64,000 nt of DNA from Nocardia sp. BMG51109 (GCF_000526215.1 NZ_JAFQ01000004.1:3224001-3288000), one strand, 5' to 3'. Counted from the first letter of the stretch, positions 7,587 through 15,994 are shown. Program-made: numbers and translations. The notes: generated from the sequence alone by a model not told the origin.

Positions 7587-8888
7587 ATGCCGAATTCGAT
7601 CTTGTGGATCGGCCTGGTCGTGCTCTGGGTCTTCGTGCTGTTTCCGATGCTCGCCGACCGGCATCCGCGCATCCGGCGTACCACGGATGCCGCGCTGGCC
7701 ACCCGGGTGTTGCACCGCGGCGGTACCAAGCGGCGGATGAAGAAGGGACCGGCCGCCGGGCACGACTCCGACCCGGACTGGGTGCCGACCCGTGTGCAGA
7801 GAAAGCTTTCCCACGGCGATGATGCGGAGGATCGGATGACGACATCTGCCGATGAAACCGTCACCGAGCACGACGACGAGACCGCCCGCGACCCCGCCGA
7901 GTCGATGGCGGCCGAGGCCGGGAGCGAGGTCCTCGGCGCCGACATCGAGGATGCCGAGATCGAGGGCGCCGGGGCCGAGGATGCCGAGTGGGACGACGCC
8001 GACGAGCGCGGCGAGAGCGACGAGGACGGCACCACACCCGACCCCGCCGAGGCCGCGGCCGACGACGGCGAGTCCCGCGAATACGACCCGGCCGACGGCG
8101 AGTCCGGCGGATCGCTCGACGACGCGGCCGGTGCCGCCCGATACGACGGTGTGGCTGGACATGACGGTGCCGCTGGATACGACGGTGTCGCCGGACATGA
8201 CGATGCCGCTGGATACGACGGTGTCGCCGGACATGACGGTGCCGCCGGACATGAGCGCGCCGCCGACGTCGACGAGGGTGCCGCGGAGCGGTCCGCTCCG
8301 GCAATGACGGTCCGGATACCACCCGCCCCGTCGGCGGCCGATCCGGCACACCTGCCCGAACCGGTCGAATTTGATTCCGACGCCGCGGATTACGTCTCGC
8401 AGCGCCGCGGTCGCGGCGGCTACGACCCGGAGTCCGATGCGGCGGCCCGCCGGATTCGCTACCGATTCCGGCAGCGCACCGCGCTCGGGCTGGCACTGAG
8501 CGCCTTGATGTTCGGCGCGTTCGCCTTCGCGGTAGCGCCGATGCTGTGGTGGGGGTGTGCACTGTCGGTGCTGGTGCTCGCTACCTACCTCGTCTACCTG
8601 CGGCGTCAGGTCCGGATGGAGGAGGAGATCCGGCGGCGCCGGGCGGCCCGGCTGTCGCGCGGCGACCACCGGCCGGAGTCCGGTGCGGTGTCGGCCCGTC
8701 CGACGCGCGACGAGCGCGCCGCCCTCGACCGCGATGCCGCGCGCGTGCTGCGCCGCCGCGCCGTGGTGCTGGACGTGGACGACGAGAACGCCGATTTCGA
8801 CCACCTGGAGCCCTTCGACGCCGCGGCCGCCCGCGCCACCCGCAACCGCGCCGCGGGCGGCGAAATCCGCCGCGCCGCAGGGGAATAG
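7587..8888 (+). CDS. sepX: Divisome protein SepX/GlpR
   Basis: 433-residue membrane protein with the layout of SepX (Streptomyces) / Glpr (Corynebacterium), the membrane receptor for Glp. Residues 5-23 are the first membrane helix (ILWIGLVVLWVFVLFPMLA), followed by the conserved DRHPRIRRTTDAALATRVLHRG. A long acidic disordered linker runs from about 60 to 270. A hairpin of two helices follows at about 300-340 (ALGLALSALMFGAFAFAV, then ALSVLVLATYLVYL), and a basic, Arg-rich C-terminus. GGAGG at 7572-7576 lies ten bases before the ATG at 7587; a GTG at 7578 is too close to it. The linker contains three 36-bp tandem repeats. Its position two genes after glp supports a paired function. Confidence 0.85.
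   Translation: MPNSILWIGLVVLWVFVLFPMLADRHPRIRRTTDAALATRVLHRGGTKRRMKKGPAAGHDSDPDWVPTRVQRKLSHGDDAEDRMTTSADETVTEHDDETARDPAESMAAEAGSEVLGADIEDAEIEGAGAEDAEWDDADERGESDEDGTTPDPAEAAADDGESREYDPADGESGGSLDDAAGAARYDGVAGHDGAAGYDGVAGHDDAAGYDGVAGHDGAAGHERAADVDEGAAERSAPAMTVRIPPAPSAADPAHLPEPVEFDSDAADYVSQRRGRGGYDPESDAAARRIRYRFRQRTALGLALSALMFGAFAFAVAPMLWWGCALSVLVLATYLVYLRRQVRMEEEIRRRRAARLSRGDHRPESGAVSARPTRDERAALDRDAARVLRRRAVVLDVDDENADFDHLEPFDAAAARATRNRAAGGEIRRAAGE
8141..8248 (+). repeat. Three 36-bp tandem repeats inside sepX
   Basis: Three consecutive 36-bp units, nearly identical, encode a 12-residue motif YDGVAGHDGAAG. They keep the reading frame and lie in the disordered cytoplasmic linker, so copy number could vary between strains without breaking the gene. 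Confidence 0.85.
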
Positions 8889-9306
8889 GGCCGGGCCGCC
8901 CGGAGGGCCGCGCCGCAGAGGAAGCGGGTGCCGTCGTTCTACGGCAGGACCGTAGGCGTCGGCAGGGGATATCGCCCGGATCGTCTGTCGGACTGTGCCG
9001 GTCGGACGCTGTCCGGCAGCGGGAATGCGAGTTGGTCGCCGCAGGCTGCGCTCGGCGCTGAACGTCGAGTGCTGCTCGTTTCGGTGTCCGCGGGCTGGGG
9101 TAGGGGCGTTGGTGCGGTCGGCGTGGGATCCTCGGTACAGGCGGTGCCCGCGTGGGGTCATTGTGGACCTGTCGTCGGCGGTGGGGCCGGGTTTGTTCTG
9201 TTCGTCGGCCGATGCGGGTGGTGCGGACCGTCGCGTGCGCGGCGGCTCGGTGTCGTGGCGCGGCGTTACTATCGGGACTGCAACCGGCGGGAGAGGAGTC
9301 GGCTCG
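8889..9306. other. Intergenic region before the TetR gene
   Basis: 418 bases without a convincing gene. Open frames here are arginine/glycine-rich products of GC content. A Shine-Dalgarno GAGAGGAG lies immediately before the tetR start. No clear operator palindrome was seen. Confidence 0.5.
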
Positions 9307-9906
9307 ATGGGCGCTAGGCGGGCGGCCTCGACGGCCGAGGCGACGGATCGTCGCCGCGAGCTGCTCGACCGGCTGGCCGAGGTGATCGCGGAGGACGGGC
9401 TGGAGGGCGTCAGCATTCGCGCCCTGGCCGCCCGCGCGCACGTATCCATCGGCACCGTCCAGTACTACTTCTCGACGAAGAACGATCTGCTGCGACGGGT
9501 CTGGGAGCACGTCCGGGACGAGGCGGCCAGCCGCTTCCTGGATTCCGGCGTCGCCGACCAGCCACCGGGCGATCGCCTCGAACGCCTCACCGATCTGCTC
9601 ATCGCGCCGGATAGCGGCGACATCCTGGCGCGCGTGTGGCTGGCGCTGGCGGCGCGCGCCGCCCACGACCCGGAGATCGCCGCCCTGCACCGCGACCAGT
9701 GGCAGCGCACCCAGGACATCCTCGCCGGCACGCTCGCCGATGCCAATCCGGACCGCGCCGCCGATGCCACCGATGCCGCCGCCGAACTGCTCGCCCTGCT
9801 GGACGGTCTGACGATCGCGGTGCTCACCGAACCCGGCCGCATGCCGCCCGCCCGCGCCACCCGCCTGGCCCGCGCGTGGACCGGCGCGTGGACCGGCACT
9901 CCGTAG
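9307..9906 (+). CDS. TetR family transcriptional regulator
   Basis: 199-residue DNA-binding regulator. The TetR helix-turn-helix is at about residues 36-55 (SIRALAARAHVSIGTVQYYF), followed by the typical STKNDLLRRVWEHV. The C-terminal ligand domain is all-helical and Ala-rich and its ligand cannot be predicted; it has features of the TetR_C_6/BetI-like type (LAARAAHDPEIAALHRDQW). The ATG at 9307 follows GAGAGGAG at good distance. No divergent partner exists; the next gene downstream, about 300 bases on and in the same direction, is a sugar epimerase, which is a possible but unproven target. Confidence 0.9.
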   Translation: MGARRAASTAEATDRRRELLDRLAEVIAEDGLEGVSIRALAARAHVSIGTVQYYFSTKNDLLRRVWEHVRDEAASRFLDSGVADQPPGDRLERLTDLLIAPDSGDILARVWLALAARAAHDPEIAALHRDQWQRTQDILAGTLADANPDRAADATDAAAELLALLDGLTIAVLTEPGRMPPARATRLARAWTGAWTGTP

Positions 9907-10202
9907 CCGCGCGCGTACTGTCCTTGTGCCGCTTGCCGTTCCGGCTGTCGAGGTGGCAGCCGAGTTCGGCGGTGTCACCCAGGGGTTGTGCTGAGGTAGC
10001 CGCTGTCGTCCGGGCTCGGTGCCGGAACGGCCGGCGGGCGGGTCGCGATCGTGTCCGAGCCGAACGTGCCGTTGTGTCGGAGGTTGTCCGTAGACCGTCG
10101 TGGGCGAGACCGTCGTGGGCGCGCCGGGGGATACGGGCACGCTGTGCCATGCTGGGAACGCAGGGCCGAGGCGGCCGGTCGGGTGTGGTGAGGGAGGCGA
10201 GG

Positions 10203-10997
10203 GTGTCGGACGAGGAGCTGGAGCTGGTCGCGGGGCGGGCGCGGATGGCGGTGGATGCGAGCACGGGGCGGATCGCGAGGTTCCGGGTCGGCGCGGCCGA
10301 TGTCCTGCGCACCGGCGCCCGCTTCGGCAGCTTTCCGATGGCGCCGTGGTGTGGGCGGATGCGCGACGGCGCGTTCGAATGGGACGGCCGCACCCGGCAA
10401 TTGCCGCGCAATGCCGAACCGCACGCCATTCACGGCACCGTGCGCGACCATCGGTGGAATGTGGTGCGTCGAAGCGAGTCGGAAGTCGTTCTCGCACAAG
10501 AACTCCGCGATCCCTGGCCGTTCGCGGGCCGGGTCGTGCAGTCGTTCGCGCTCGGCGAGGAATCGGCGGCGTTCCGGATGAGCGTCGAGGCGGCGGCCGA
10601 ATCGTTTCCGGCGCAGGCCGGATGGCATCCGTGGTTCAACCGCCGGCTGAGCGTCGACGGGAAACCGGTCGAACTGGATTTCGCGGCGGCCTGGCAGGAG
10701 GAGCGCGGCCCCGACTACCTTCCCGACGGCAACCGTATCGACCCGCTGCCGGGGCCGTGGGACGACTGTTTCGGGATGCCCGAGGGGGTGCGCGTCACGC
10801 TCACCTGGCCGGGAGCGTTCGAGCTGACAGTCGGCAGCCCGCTGCACTGGGTGGTGGTCTACGACCGGCCCGCCGAGACGGTCTGTGTCGAGCCGCAGTC
10901 CGGGCCGCCCAACGGGCTGAACACCCGGCCGCGGGCGGTCACGCCGGAGGATCCGCTGATCGCCGAGATGACCTGGCGCTGGCGGGCGCTCGACTGA
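10203..10997 (+). CDS. Aldose 1-epimerase family protein
   Basis: 264-residue galactose-mutarotase-fold protein that would interconvert alpha and beta anomers of a hexose or hexose-6-phosphate. Landmarks are GSFPMAPWCGRMRDGAFEW near the N-terminus, the catalytic-type His in HAIHGTVRDHRW, PAQAGWHPWFNR with the second conserved His, and CVEPQSGPPNGLN with the conserved Glu that acts as base in this family. GTG at 10203 is preferred because GGGAGGCGAGG lies just before it; an ATG at 10149 in frame is possible. It is convergent with a small Cys/His protein gene 24 bases downstream. Confidence 0.88.
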   Translation: MSDEELELVAGRARMAVDASTGRIARFRVGAADVLRTGARFGSFPMAPWCGRMRDGAFEWDGRTRQLPRNAEPHAIHGTVRDHRWNVVRRSESEVVLAQELRDPWPFAGRVVQSFALGEESAAFRMSVEAAAESFPAQAGWHPWFNRRLSVDGKPVELDFAAAWQEERGPDYLPDGNRIDPLPGPWDDCFGMPEGVRVTLTWPGAFELTVGSPLHWVVVYDRPAETVCVEPQSGPPNGLNTRPRAVTPEDPLIAEMTWRWRALD

Positions 10998-11020
10998 TCG
11001 CGGCCGAGCGGGCGAACCGG

Positions 11021-11278
11021 TTACCGGACGCGGGACGAATCGGGTATCAGGTGGCCGGCGTCGATCAGGGTCCGGACCGCGGCCCGGCGCCGGGGGCACT
11101 CCTCGGTCCGGCACGTGATGTGCATCTGCATGATGGCATGAGCTTTCTGCGGGGTCAGCTGGAGCGGTTCGATCCAGCACGTGCTGAACATGTCCACGGT
11201 CGGAGGCCTCTTCCTGGATTCCCTGAAACCGCCGGGCATCGGGCCGGGAGGGCCGACGACGCCGGTGCGATAGACCAT
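11021..11278 (-). CDS. Small Cys/His-containing protein of unknown function
   Basis: Up to 85 residues; not assigned to a named family. The C-terminal 58 residues look conserved in style: EPLQLTPQKAHAIMQMH, then Cys residues in ITCRTEECPRRRAAVRTL, ending AGHLIPDS. One His and two Cys within about 12 residues could bind a metal. The ATG at 11278 has AGGAAA upstream. An internal GTG at 11197 has a better AGGAAGAGG nine bases before it and would give a 58-residue protein lacking the Pro/Arg-rich start. It is divergent from the AraC-type gene, with only about 60 bases between, so the two may share control. A similar EP-LTP-KA-H-C pattern is encoded upstream of the glycosyltransferase (17220-17375). 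Confidence 0.6.
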   Translation of the reverse strand: MVYRTGVVGPPGPMPGGFRESRKRPPTVDMFSTCWIEPLQLTPQKAHAIMQMHITCRTEECPRRRAAVRTLIDAGHLIPDSSRVR

Positions 11279-11338
11279 ATTCCGGGATTTCCTACCGAAG
11301 AATGTGACGACGGGACGGATTGTTGGTAATTTCGGACA

Positions 11339-12376
11339 GTGGATTCGTTCGGTGCCTCGCTCGGCGTGCTACCCCACAGCAGCGTCAGTGTGCGGATGAT
11401 GGTCAGTGTCGGTCAAGCGCACGGTCTCGACGAAACATTGTTATTGGCCGGCACCGGAATAGTGCCGGAGCGGCTCGCCGACGATAATGTGGAAATCTGG
11501 CCGGACCAGGAATTCGCGGTAGCCCGAAATCTGCTGTCGCGGCTCGGCGACCGTCCCGGACTGGGCGTGCAGACCGCCCGCCACGCCACCATCGGCAACG
11601 GCGGCATGGTGGGTCTCGCCGCCCTGGTCAGCCCGACGATCGGGGACGTTCTGTCGATCACCATCCGGTATCAGGCGCTGGTCTCGGTCGCGGCGCGGTA
11701 CGCCCTGGAGGATCGCGGTGACGAGGTCGCCATCGTGGTCGACGGCGACGGGGTCCCCGAGGACGTGCGCGCCTACTTCGTCGAACGCGAGGTGGCGTTC
11801 ATCTTCATGGCCGGCGAGTTGCTCGATGTCGAGATCCCGGTGCTCGGCGTCGAGATGCAGATCTCGGCCGACCGGGGTGACGAGCTGTCGGTCATCACGC
11901 CGTTCGATCGGCATCCGATCGCCTTCGAGTGTCCCCGCAACCTGGTGATCCTGCCCCGGTCGTTCCTGGATCAGCCGATGCCGCAATCGGATTCGCGCAC
12001 CGCGTCGGCGCTCGAGCGGCAATGCCGGGAGGCGCTGCGGCATCTGCTGGACGCGGGCTGGCGAGTGACGGCAAAGGTGCGGGAACGGCTGCTGAGCGAT
12101 CCCGATCGGATGCCGTCGATGGCCGAGATCGCCGCGGAGTTGCACATCACGGTGCGCACGCTGCGGCGCCGGCTGGCCGACGAGGGCACGACCTTCCGCG
12201 GCCTGCTCAACAACGTGCGCGAGATCAAGGCCGCGGAGTTGCTGCGCACGTCGGCGACCGTCGAGGATGTGGCGCGCCGCCTCGGCTACGCCGAGACCGC
12301 AAACTTCACGCATGCGTTCACTCGCTGGCGCGGCATGTCTCCGCGGGCGTACCGGCAAACGATTCTGCGTAAGTAG
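11339..12376 (+). CDS. AraC family transcriptional regulator
   Basis: 345-residue regulator of the OruR/ArgR-like AraC subgroup. The N-terminal two thirds match the arabinose-binding-like domain of this subgroup (ARHATIGNGGMVGLAALVSPTIGDVLSI, then residues around HPIAFECPRNLVILPRSFLDQPM). The C-terminal 100 residues hold the double helix-turn-helix: PSMAEIAAELHITVRTLRRRLADEGTTF and VEDVARRLGYAETANFTHAFTRWRGMSPRAYR. A GTG at 11339 is the likely start; an ATG at 11396 is an alternative. Divergent from the small Cys/His protein gene. Regulators of this type often respond to small amino-acid-like or lipid-like ligands, but no target operon is obvious. Confidence 0.9.
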   Translation: MDSFGASLGVLPHSSVSVRMMVSVGQAHGLDETLLLAGTGIVPERLADDNVEIWPDQEFAVARNLLSRLGDRPGLGVQTARHATIGNGGMVGLAALVSPTIGDVLSITIRYQALVSVAARYALEDRGDEVAIVVDGDGVPEDVRAYFVEREVAFIFMAGELLDVEIPVLGVEMQISADRGDELSVITPFDRHPIAFECPRNLVILPRSFLDQPMPQSDSRTASALERQCREALRHLLDAGWRVTAKVRERLLSDPDRMPSMAEIAAELHITVRTLRRRLADEGTTFRGLLNNVREIKAAELLRTSATVEDVARRLGYAETANFTHAFTRWRGMSPRAYRQTILRK

Positions 12377-12738
12377 CGTTCGAACGCCGACTGTCCGAGA
12401 CAAATCTCGGAACCGCCCCCGAGGGGCAAGAATCGGCCCGCAATATCAGTCGTCTGATAGTTGAACGGGAAATAGAACGCCAACTTTTCTCGCACAATTC
12501 TTTGTGATTGGACACAGTTTCCCCGCCGGCCTCTTGGGGTGGTGCCGCCGGATACCCGGACTCGTCTACAACTGTCTGTTTTGTCCGGAAAATTCGGCGC
12601 TCGAAACGCAATCCTGCGACCGCCCGGATGGCGCCGCGAGGCGTTCCGTCGCTGTCCGGTACGGATCTACGACCTGCGTGATCCGGCGAGTGCGGCCTCG
12701 GCCGGGTGATCGCCCGCCTCGATACGCCTACCGACTGG
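12377..12738. other. Intergenic region upstream of the FUSC operon
   Basis: No gene supported. A perfect 12-bp palindrome GCGTTCGAACGC overlaps the end of the AraC gene (12376-12387). The segment from about 12440 to 12540 is noticeably more AT-rich than its surroundings and may hold promoter elements. Confidence 0.45.
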
Positions 12739-12756
12739 TATTTTACTAGTAAAATA
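12739..12756. promoter_or_regulatory. 18-bp perfect palindrome, probable MarR operator
   Basis: TATTTTACTAGTAAAATA is a perfect inverted repeat in otherwise GC-rich DNA, just upstream of an exporter-MarR operon. Its length, AT-rich arms and placement are typical of sites bound by MarR dimers, so autoregulation by the downstream MarR protein is the simplest reading. Confidence 0.75.
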
Positions 12757-12837
12757 TCTGCTAACATCGAGGGCGTGCTTCCTCCGACCCAGCAACAGAC
12801 CGGCCATGCCGTGCGCGCATACCGGAGGATGCGCGGT

Positions 12838-14592
12838 GTGCTGCCGCTGCGCGGTGTGCTGCGCCTGCGGCCCGCGGCCGACACCTGGCGCCGCCAGGCG
12901 GTGAGCGCCGTGCTCGCGATCGGTGCGCCGGCGGTGGTGCTGCTCGCCGTGGGCCACCTCGAGCTCGCCTTCTACACCGGTGCGGGTGCGATGTGTGCGC
13001 TGTACGCGCACGGCATGCCGTACGCGGCGCGGGCTCGCGCGCTGGCCTGGCTGGCGCTCGGCATGGTCACCGGAACCGGCGTCGCCCTGGCCACGGCGGG
13101 ACTCACCGATTCCGCGGTCGTCCGGGTCGCGGTGATCGGTCTGCTGGCGGGGGTGTTCAAGGTGGTGTGCGATGCGACGCGGATCGGGCCGCCCGGCAAC
13201 GTCATCCTCACCTTCATCGCCGCCACCGCCGCATTCCTGCCCACTCGTCCGGCCGAGTTGCCCTGGCAGCTGGCGCTCGTCCTGCTCGGCGGCGTGCTGG
13301 CCTGGTCGGTCTGCCTGGCGCCCGGCCTGTTCCGCCCGCACGAGCCCGAGCGGAGGGCGGTGGCCCGGGCGCTCGAGTCGACGGCGCGGGCGCTGCGGGT
13401 GGCGGGCGACGATCCGGCCGCCGGCCGGGCGCGGTTCGAGGCGGCCGCGGCCGTGCAGAGCGCCTGGCAGACCCTGCGCTTGGTGCGGGCACGGACCGCG
13501 GCGGCCGCGGCCGAACTCACCGGGCTGTCCCATCTGGTCGTGCGTGCCGAATCCCTCATCGCGGCAGAGCGTTCGGAGGAGGCAGCCGTGCTCGACGAGT
13601 GGGCCCGCGCGCTGCGCGCCGGGCGCCCGGTGCCGTCCGTGGACCGGGTGGCGGCGGAGGAGGCCGAGATTCGCGGGCTGGCCGCCGAACGCGCCGCCGA
13701 TCGTCGCGAAGGGGGATGGCACAGGGTGGCAAGGGCATTCGCGCCGTCTTCGCCGCTGTTCCCGATCGGGCTCCGGGTGATGATCGGCAGCGCCGTGGCG
13801 GGCTGGACCTCGCTGGCGCTGGGCGTGGACCGGCCGTACTGGGCCGTGGTGACCGCGGCGGCGGTGTACGTCGCCAATACCGCGCTGTCGTGGCAGCGTG
13901 CGGTGCAGCGCGTGCTGGGCAATCTCGGTGGCGTGCTGCTGTTCACCGCGCTGGTGCCGATCATGGGCAGCCCCGTCGTGCTGGTCGTGATCGCGCTCGC
14001 GTGCCAGGTCGTGGTGGAGGCGACCGTCGCCCGTAACTATGCGCTGGCCACCCTGTTCATCACGCCGATGGCGCTGGTGATGACCGAGTACGCGATGCGC
14101 CATCCCGCACGGGAATTGGTGACCGACCGCTGGCTCGACACCTGCGTGGGCGCGGCCGTCGGCATGCTGGTCTGCTTCGCCGTCCCCAACCGGCGGGTAT
14201 CCGGCCGGGTCGATGCGGCCCTGCGCGATCTCGAGACTGTCACCGGTGGTGCCGAGGCTGTCACCGGTGGTGCCGAGACCGGCTCCGGCGGTATCGGGTT
14301 CGGTTCCGGCGGTGCTGAGTTCGGCTCCGGTGATTCCGAGACCGGTTCCGGCAGTTCCGGGTTCGGTTCCGGCCGTACCGAGTTCGGCACGACGGGCAGC
14401 CCGGGCCCCGGCGATCGAGCCGCCCGGCGGGAGCGGTTGGCGACCGCGCTGGTGGAGTTGCGGGAATCGGCCGATACCGCGGCCGGGGAATGGTGGAGTC
14501 CGGCACTGCCGCAGGAGCGGATCGTCGCCGCCGAGCGCACGGGCCACCGCATGCTCGCGGAACTGTCGGCCCGGCCTACGGTCGCATCATGA
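12838..14592 (+). CDS. FUSC family membrane protein (aromatic acid exporter-like)
   Basis: About 584-residue inner-membrane protein of the FUSC/YccS-AaeB type. The N-terminal membrane block (about residues 20-170) has several hydrophobic helices, including AVLAIGAPAVVLLAVGHL and VIGLLAGVFKVVCDA. A cytoplasmic Ala/Arg-rich helical segment follows (about 175-310), then a second membrane block (FPIGLRVMIGSAVAGWTSLALG to AAVGMLVCFAVP) containing the FUSC core VDRPYWAVVTAAAVYVAN. The C-terminal tail is Gly/Ser-rich with short repeats. GTG at 12838 is chosen for its GGAGG nine bases upstream; a GTG at 12775 would extend the protein by 21 residues. It overlaps the MarR gene by ATGA and lies behind the palindromic operator, suggesting a drug- or aromatic-acid-inducible efflux operon. 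Confidence 0.8.
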   Translation: MLPLRGVLRLRPAADTWRRQAVSAVLAIGAPAVVLLAVGHLELAFYTGAGAMCALYAHGMPYAARARALAWLALGMVTGTGVALATAGLTDSAVVRVAVIGLLAGVFKVVCDATRIGPPGNVILTFIAATAAFLPTRPAELPWQLALVLLGGVLAWSVCLAPGLFRPHEPERRAVARALESTARALRVAGDDPAAGRARFEAAAAVQSAWQTLRLVRARTAAAAAELTGLSHLVVRAESLIAAERSEEAAVLDEWARALRAGRPVPSVDRVAAEEAEIRGLAAERAADRREGGWHRVARAFAPSSPLFPIGLRVMIGSAVAGWTSLALGVDRPYWAVVTAAAVYVANTALSWQRAVQRVLGNLGGVLLFTALVPIMGSPVVLVVIALACQVVVEATVARNYALATLFITPMALVMTEYAMRHPARELVTDRWLDTCVGAAVGMLVCFAVPNRRVSGRVDAALRDLETVTGGAEAVTGGAETGSGGIGFGSGGAEFGSGDSETGSGSSGFGSGRTEFGTTGSPGPGDRAARRERLATALVELRESADTAAGEWWSPALPQERIVAAERTGHRMLAELSARPTVAS

Positions 14593-15653
14593 CGACTGCC
14601 GAAGGTCCCGGTCGCACACCGAGTTCGGCGCCGAGGTCTGCGACGGACCCGGCACCGCCGCGTGCGAGGGACTCGTCGCCCGCCGCGAATCCGGCACGGA
14701 CGCCCGTCGGGGATCGGTCGCGGACATTGCCGGCGGACGCGGCATCGGTATCGGCGGGGAGTTCGTCGCCGACGGCTGCGTCGAGTTCGGTGCCGACGGC
14801 TGCGGAGGGTCCGGGACTCGAGTTCGCGGCGGATTCGTTGCAGGCGCCCGTCGGGGATCGGTCGCGGATGTTGCCGGTGGATTCGGTATCGGTGTCGGTG
14901 GGGAGTTCGTCGCCGATGGCTGTGTCGAGTTCGGTGCCGACGGTTGCGGAGGGTTCGGGATCTGATTCCGCGACGGATTCGTTGCCGGTGTCCGCGGCGG
15001 ATTCTTTGCGGGTGTTCGGAGAAGATCCGGCGTCGGTGTCTGGGATGGATTCGTCGCAATCGTCCGGTGTGGATCGGTCGCGGGCGTTCGCGGCGGGTTC
15101 GGCATCGGACGCGGATTCGATACCGGCCCAGGGGGTGTCCCGTACACCGCCGGAGGATGCGGTTGCCGGGGTGTTGCGGTTGTGGGCCGAGGTGCATCCG
15201 GAACTCGATACCGAGCCGATCGGTGTTCTCGGGCGGATCAATCGGTGTGCGGCACTGCTGCAACACGTGACGGATGCGCCGCTGGGCGATGCCGGGTTGA
15301 CCCGGCCCGAGTTCGACATCCTGAGCGCGCTGCGCCGGGTCGGAGCCGAAATGACGCCCGGCCGGCTCGCCCGGGAGACCTTCGCCTCGCCCGCCGCCGT
15401 CACGAAACGCGTTCGCGGCCTGGCGGATCGTGGCCTGGTCACCCGACGTGCCGACGGCCGCGACCGCCGCGTCGCCCACATCGGGCTTGCCGATGAGGGG
15501 CGGGAGCTGGTGGATCGAGTACTGCCGCAACAACTTTCCTACGAGCGTGCGCTGCTGTCCGGCCTGCCGCCCGGCGACCGCGCGGAATTGGCGGCGATCC
15601 TCGGCGACCTGCTGCTGTTGCTCGAGGGCCGCTTGGGCAGCCTGGGGCACTGA
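14589..15653 (+). CDS. MarR family regulator with long disordered N-terminus
   Basis: 354 residues from the ATG at 14589, which overlaps the FUSC stop as ATGA. Only the last 170 residues are a MarR protein: AVAGVLRLWAEVHPELD, LTRPEFDILSALRRVGAEM, the wing helix segment FASPAAVTKRVRGLADRGLV and the beta-wing RRADGRDRRVAHIGL. The first 180 residues are a Ser/Ala/Asp-rich low-complexity stretch built partly from a 144-bp duplication. A GTG at 15135 preceded by GGGG could give a normal-sized MarR of 172 residues, so the long form may be only open frame, or both could be made. The protein likely represses its own operon through the palindrome at 12739-12756. Confidence 0.8.
   Translation: MTTAEGPGRTPSSAPRSATDPAPPRARDSSPAANPARTPVGDRSRTLPADAASVSAGSSSPTAASSSVPTAAEGPGLEFAADSLQAPVGDRSRMLPVDSVSVSVGSSSPMAVSSSVPTVAEGSGSDSATDSLPVSAADSLRVFGEDPASVSGMDSSQSSGVDRSRAFAAGSASDADSIPAQGVSRTPPEDAVAGVLRLWAEVHPELDTEPIGVLGRINRCAALLQHVTDAPLGDAGLTRPEFDILSALRRVGAEMTPGRLARETFASPAAVTKRVRGLADRGLVTRRADGRDRRVAHIGLADEGRELVDRVLPQQLSYERALLSGLPPGDRAELAAILGDLLLLLEGRLGSLGH
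14701..14988 (+). repeat. 144-bp imperfect tandem duplication in the MarR gene
   Basis: The segment starting CGCCCGTCGGGGATCGGTCG at 14701 recurs at 14845, giving two imperfect 144-bp (48-codon) units. The encoded Ser-rich peptide repeats the sense PVGDRSR...LP.D..SVS.GSSSP.A.SSSVPT. The frame is maintained. Confidence 0.75.
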
Positions 15654-15659
15654 ACTCCG

Positions 15660-15880
15660 GTGTGAACCTGGGGGCGCTGGGCCGGTGTGAATCCGGGGTG
15701 CTGAGCCGGTGTGAACCAGGGGTGCTGGGCCGGTGTGAATCCGGGGTGCTGGGCCGGTGTGAATCCGGGGTGCTGAGCCGGTGTGAACCAGGGGTGCTGG
15801 GCCGGTGTGAATCCGGGGTGCTGAGCTGGTGCGAACCTGAGGTGCTGGGCCGGTGTGAATCCGGGGCACTGAGCCCGGGC
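15660..15880. repeat. 24-bp tandem repeat array (about nine copies)
   Basis: About nine head-to-tail 24-bp units of the form GTGTGAATCCGGGGTGCTGG plus GCCG, with alternating AATCC/AACCA and GGG/GAG variants, lie directly after the MarR stop. Units decay toward the right end. Because 24 is a multiple of three and stop codons are rare, both strands show long open frames through it. No promoter or start signals support a gene. There are no unique spacers, so it is not a CRISPR. Confidence 0.9.
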
Positions 15881-15960
15881 GAACCCGGACACTCGCCAGG
15901 CGAACCCGGGACGCTGGGCCAGAGGAACCGGTCTATCGCCGGGCACTGGACCGCTGCCGC

Positions 15961-15994
15961 GCCCGTGCCCGGGCCGGTGGGCTCGGGCACGGGC
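15961..15994 (-). terminator. Terminator hairpin after the glycosyltransferase gene
   Basis: An 11-bp perfect stem (GCCCGTGCCCG with its complement) around a short GC-rich loop lies about 40 bases beyond the glycosyltransferase stop on the minus strand. It probably ends that transcript and also separates it from the tandem array. Confidence 0.65.

Noticed and set aside
8928..9317. 129-codon frame before tetR
   Set aside because: Gly/Arg/Trp-rich composition typical of a GC-driven frame and it runs into the tetR start without a signal.
15660..15880. CRISPR array
   Set aside because: Units are contiguous with no unique spacers, and no cas gene is in the window.
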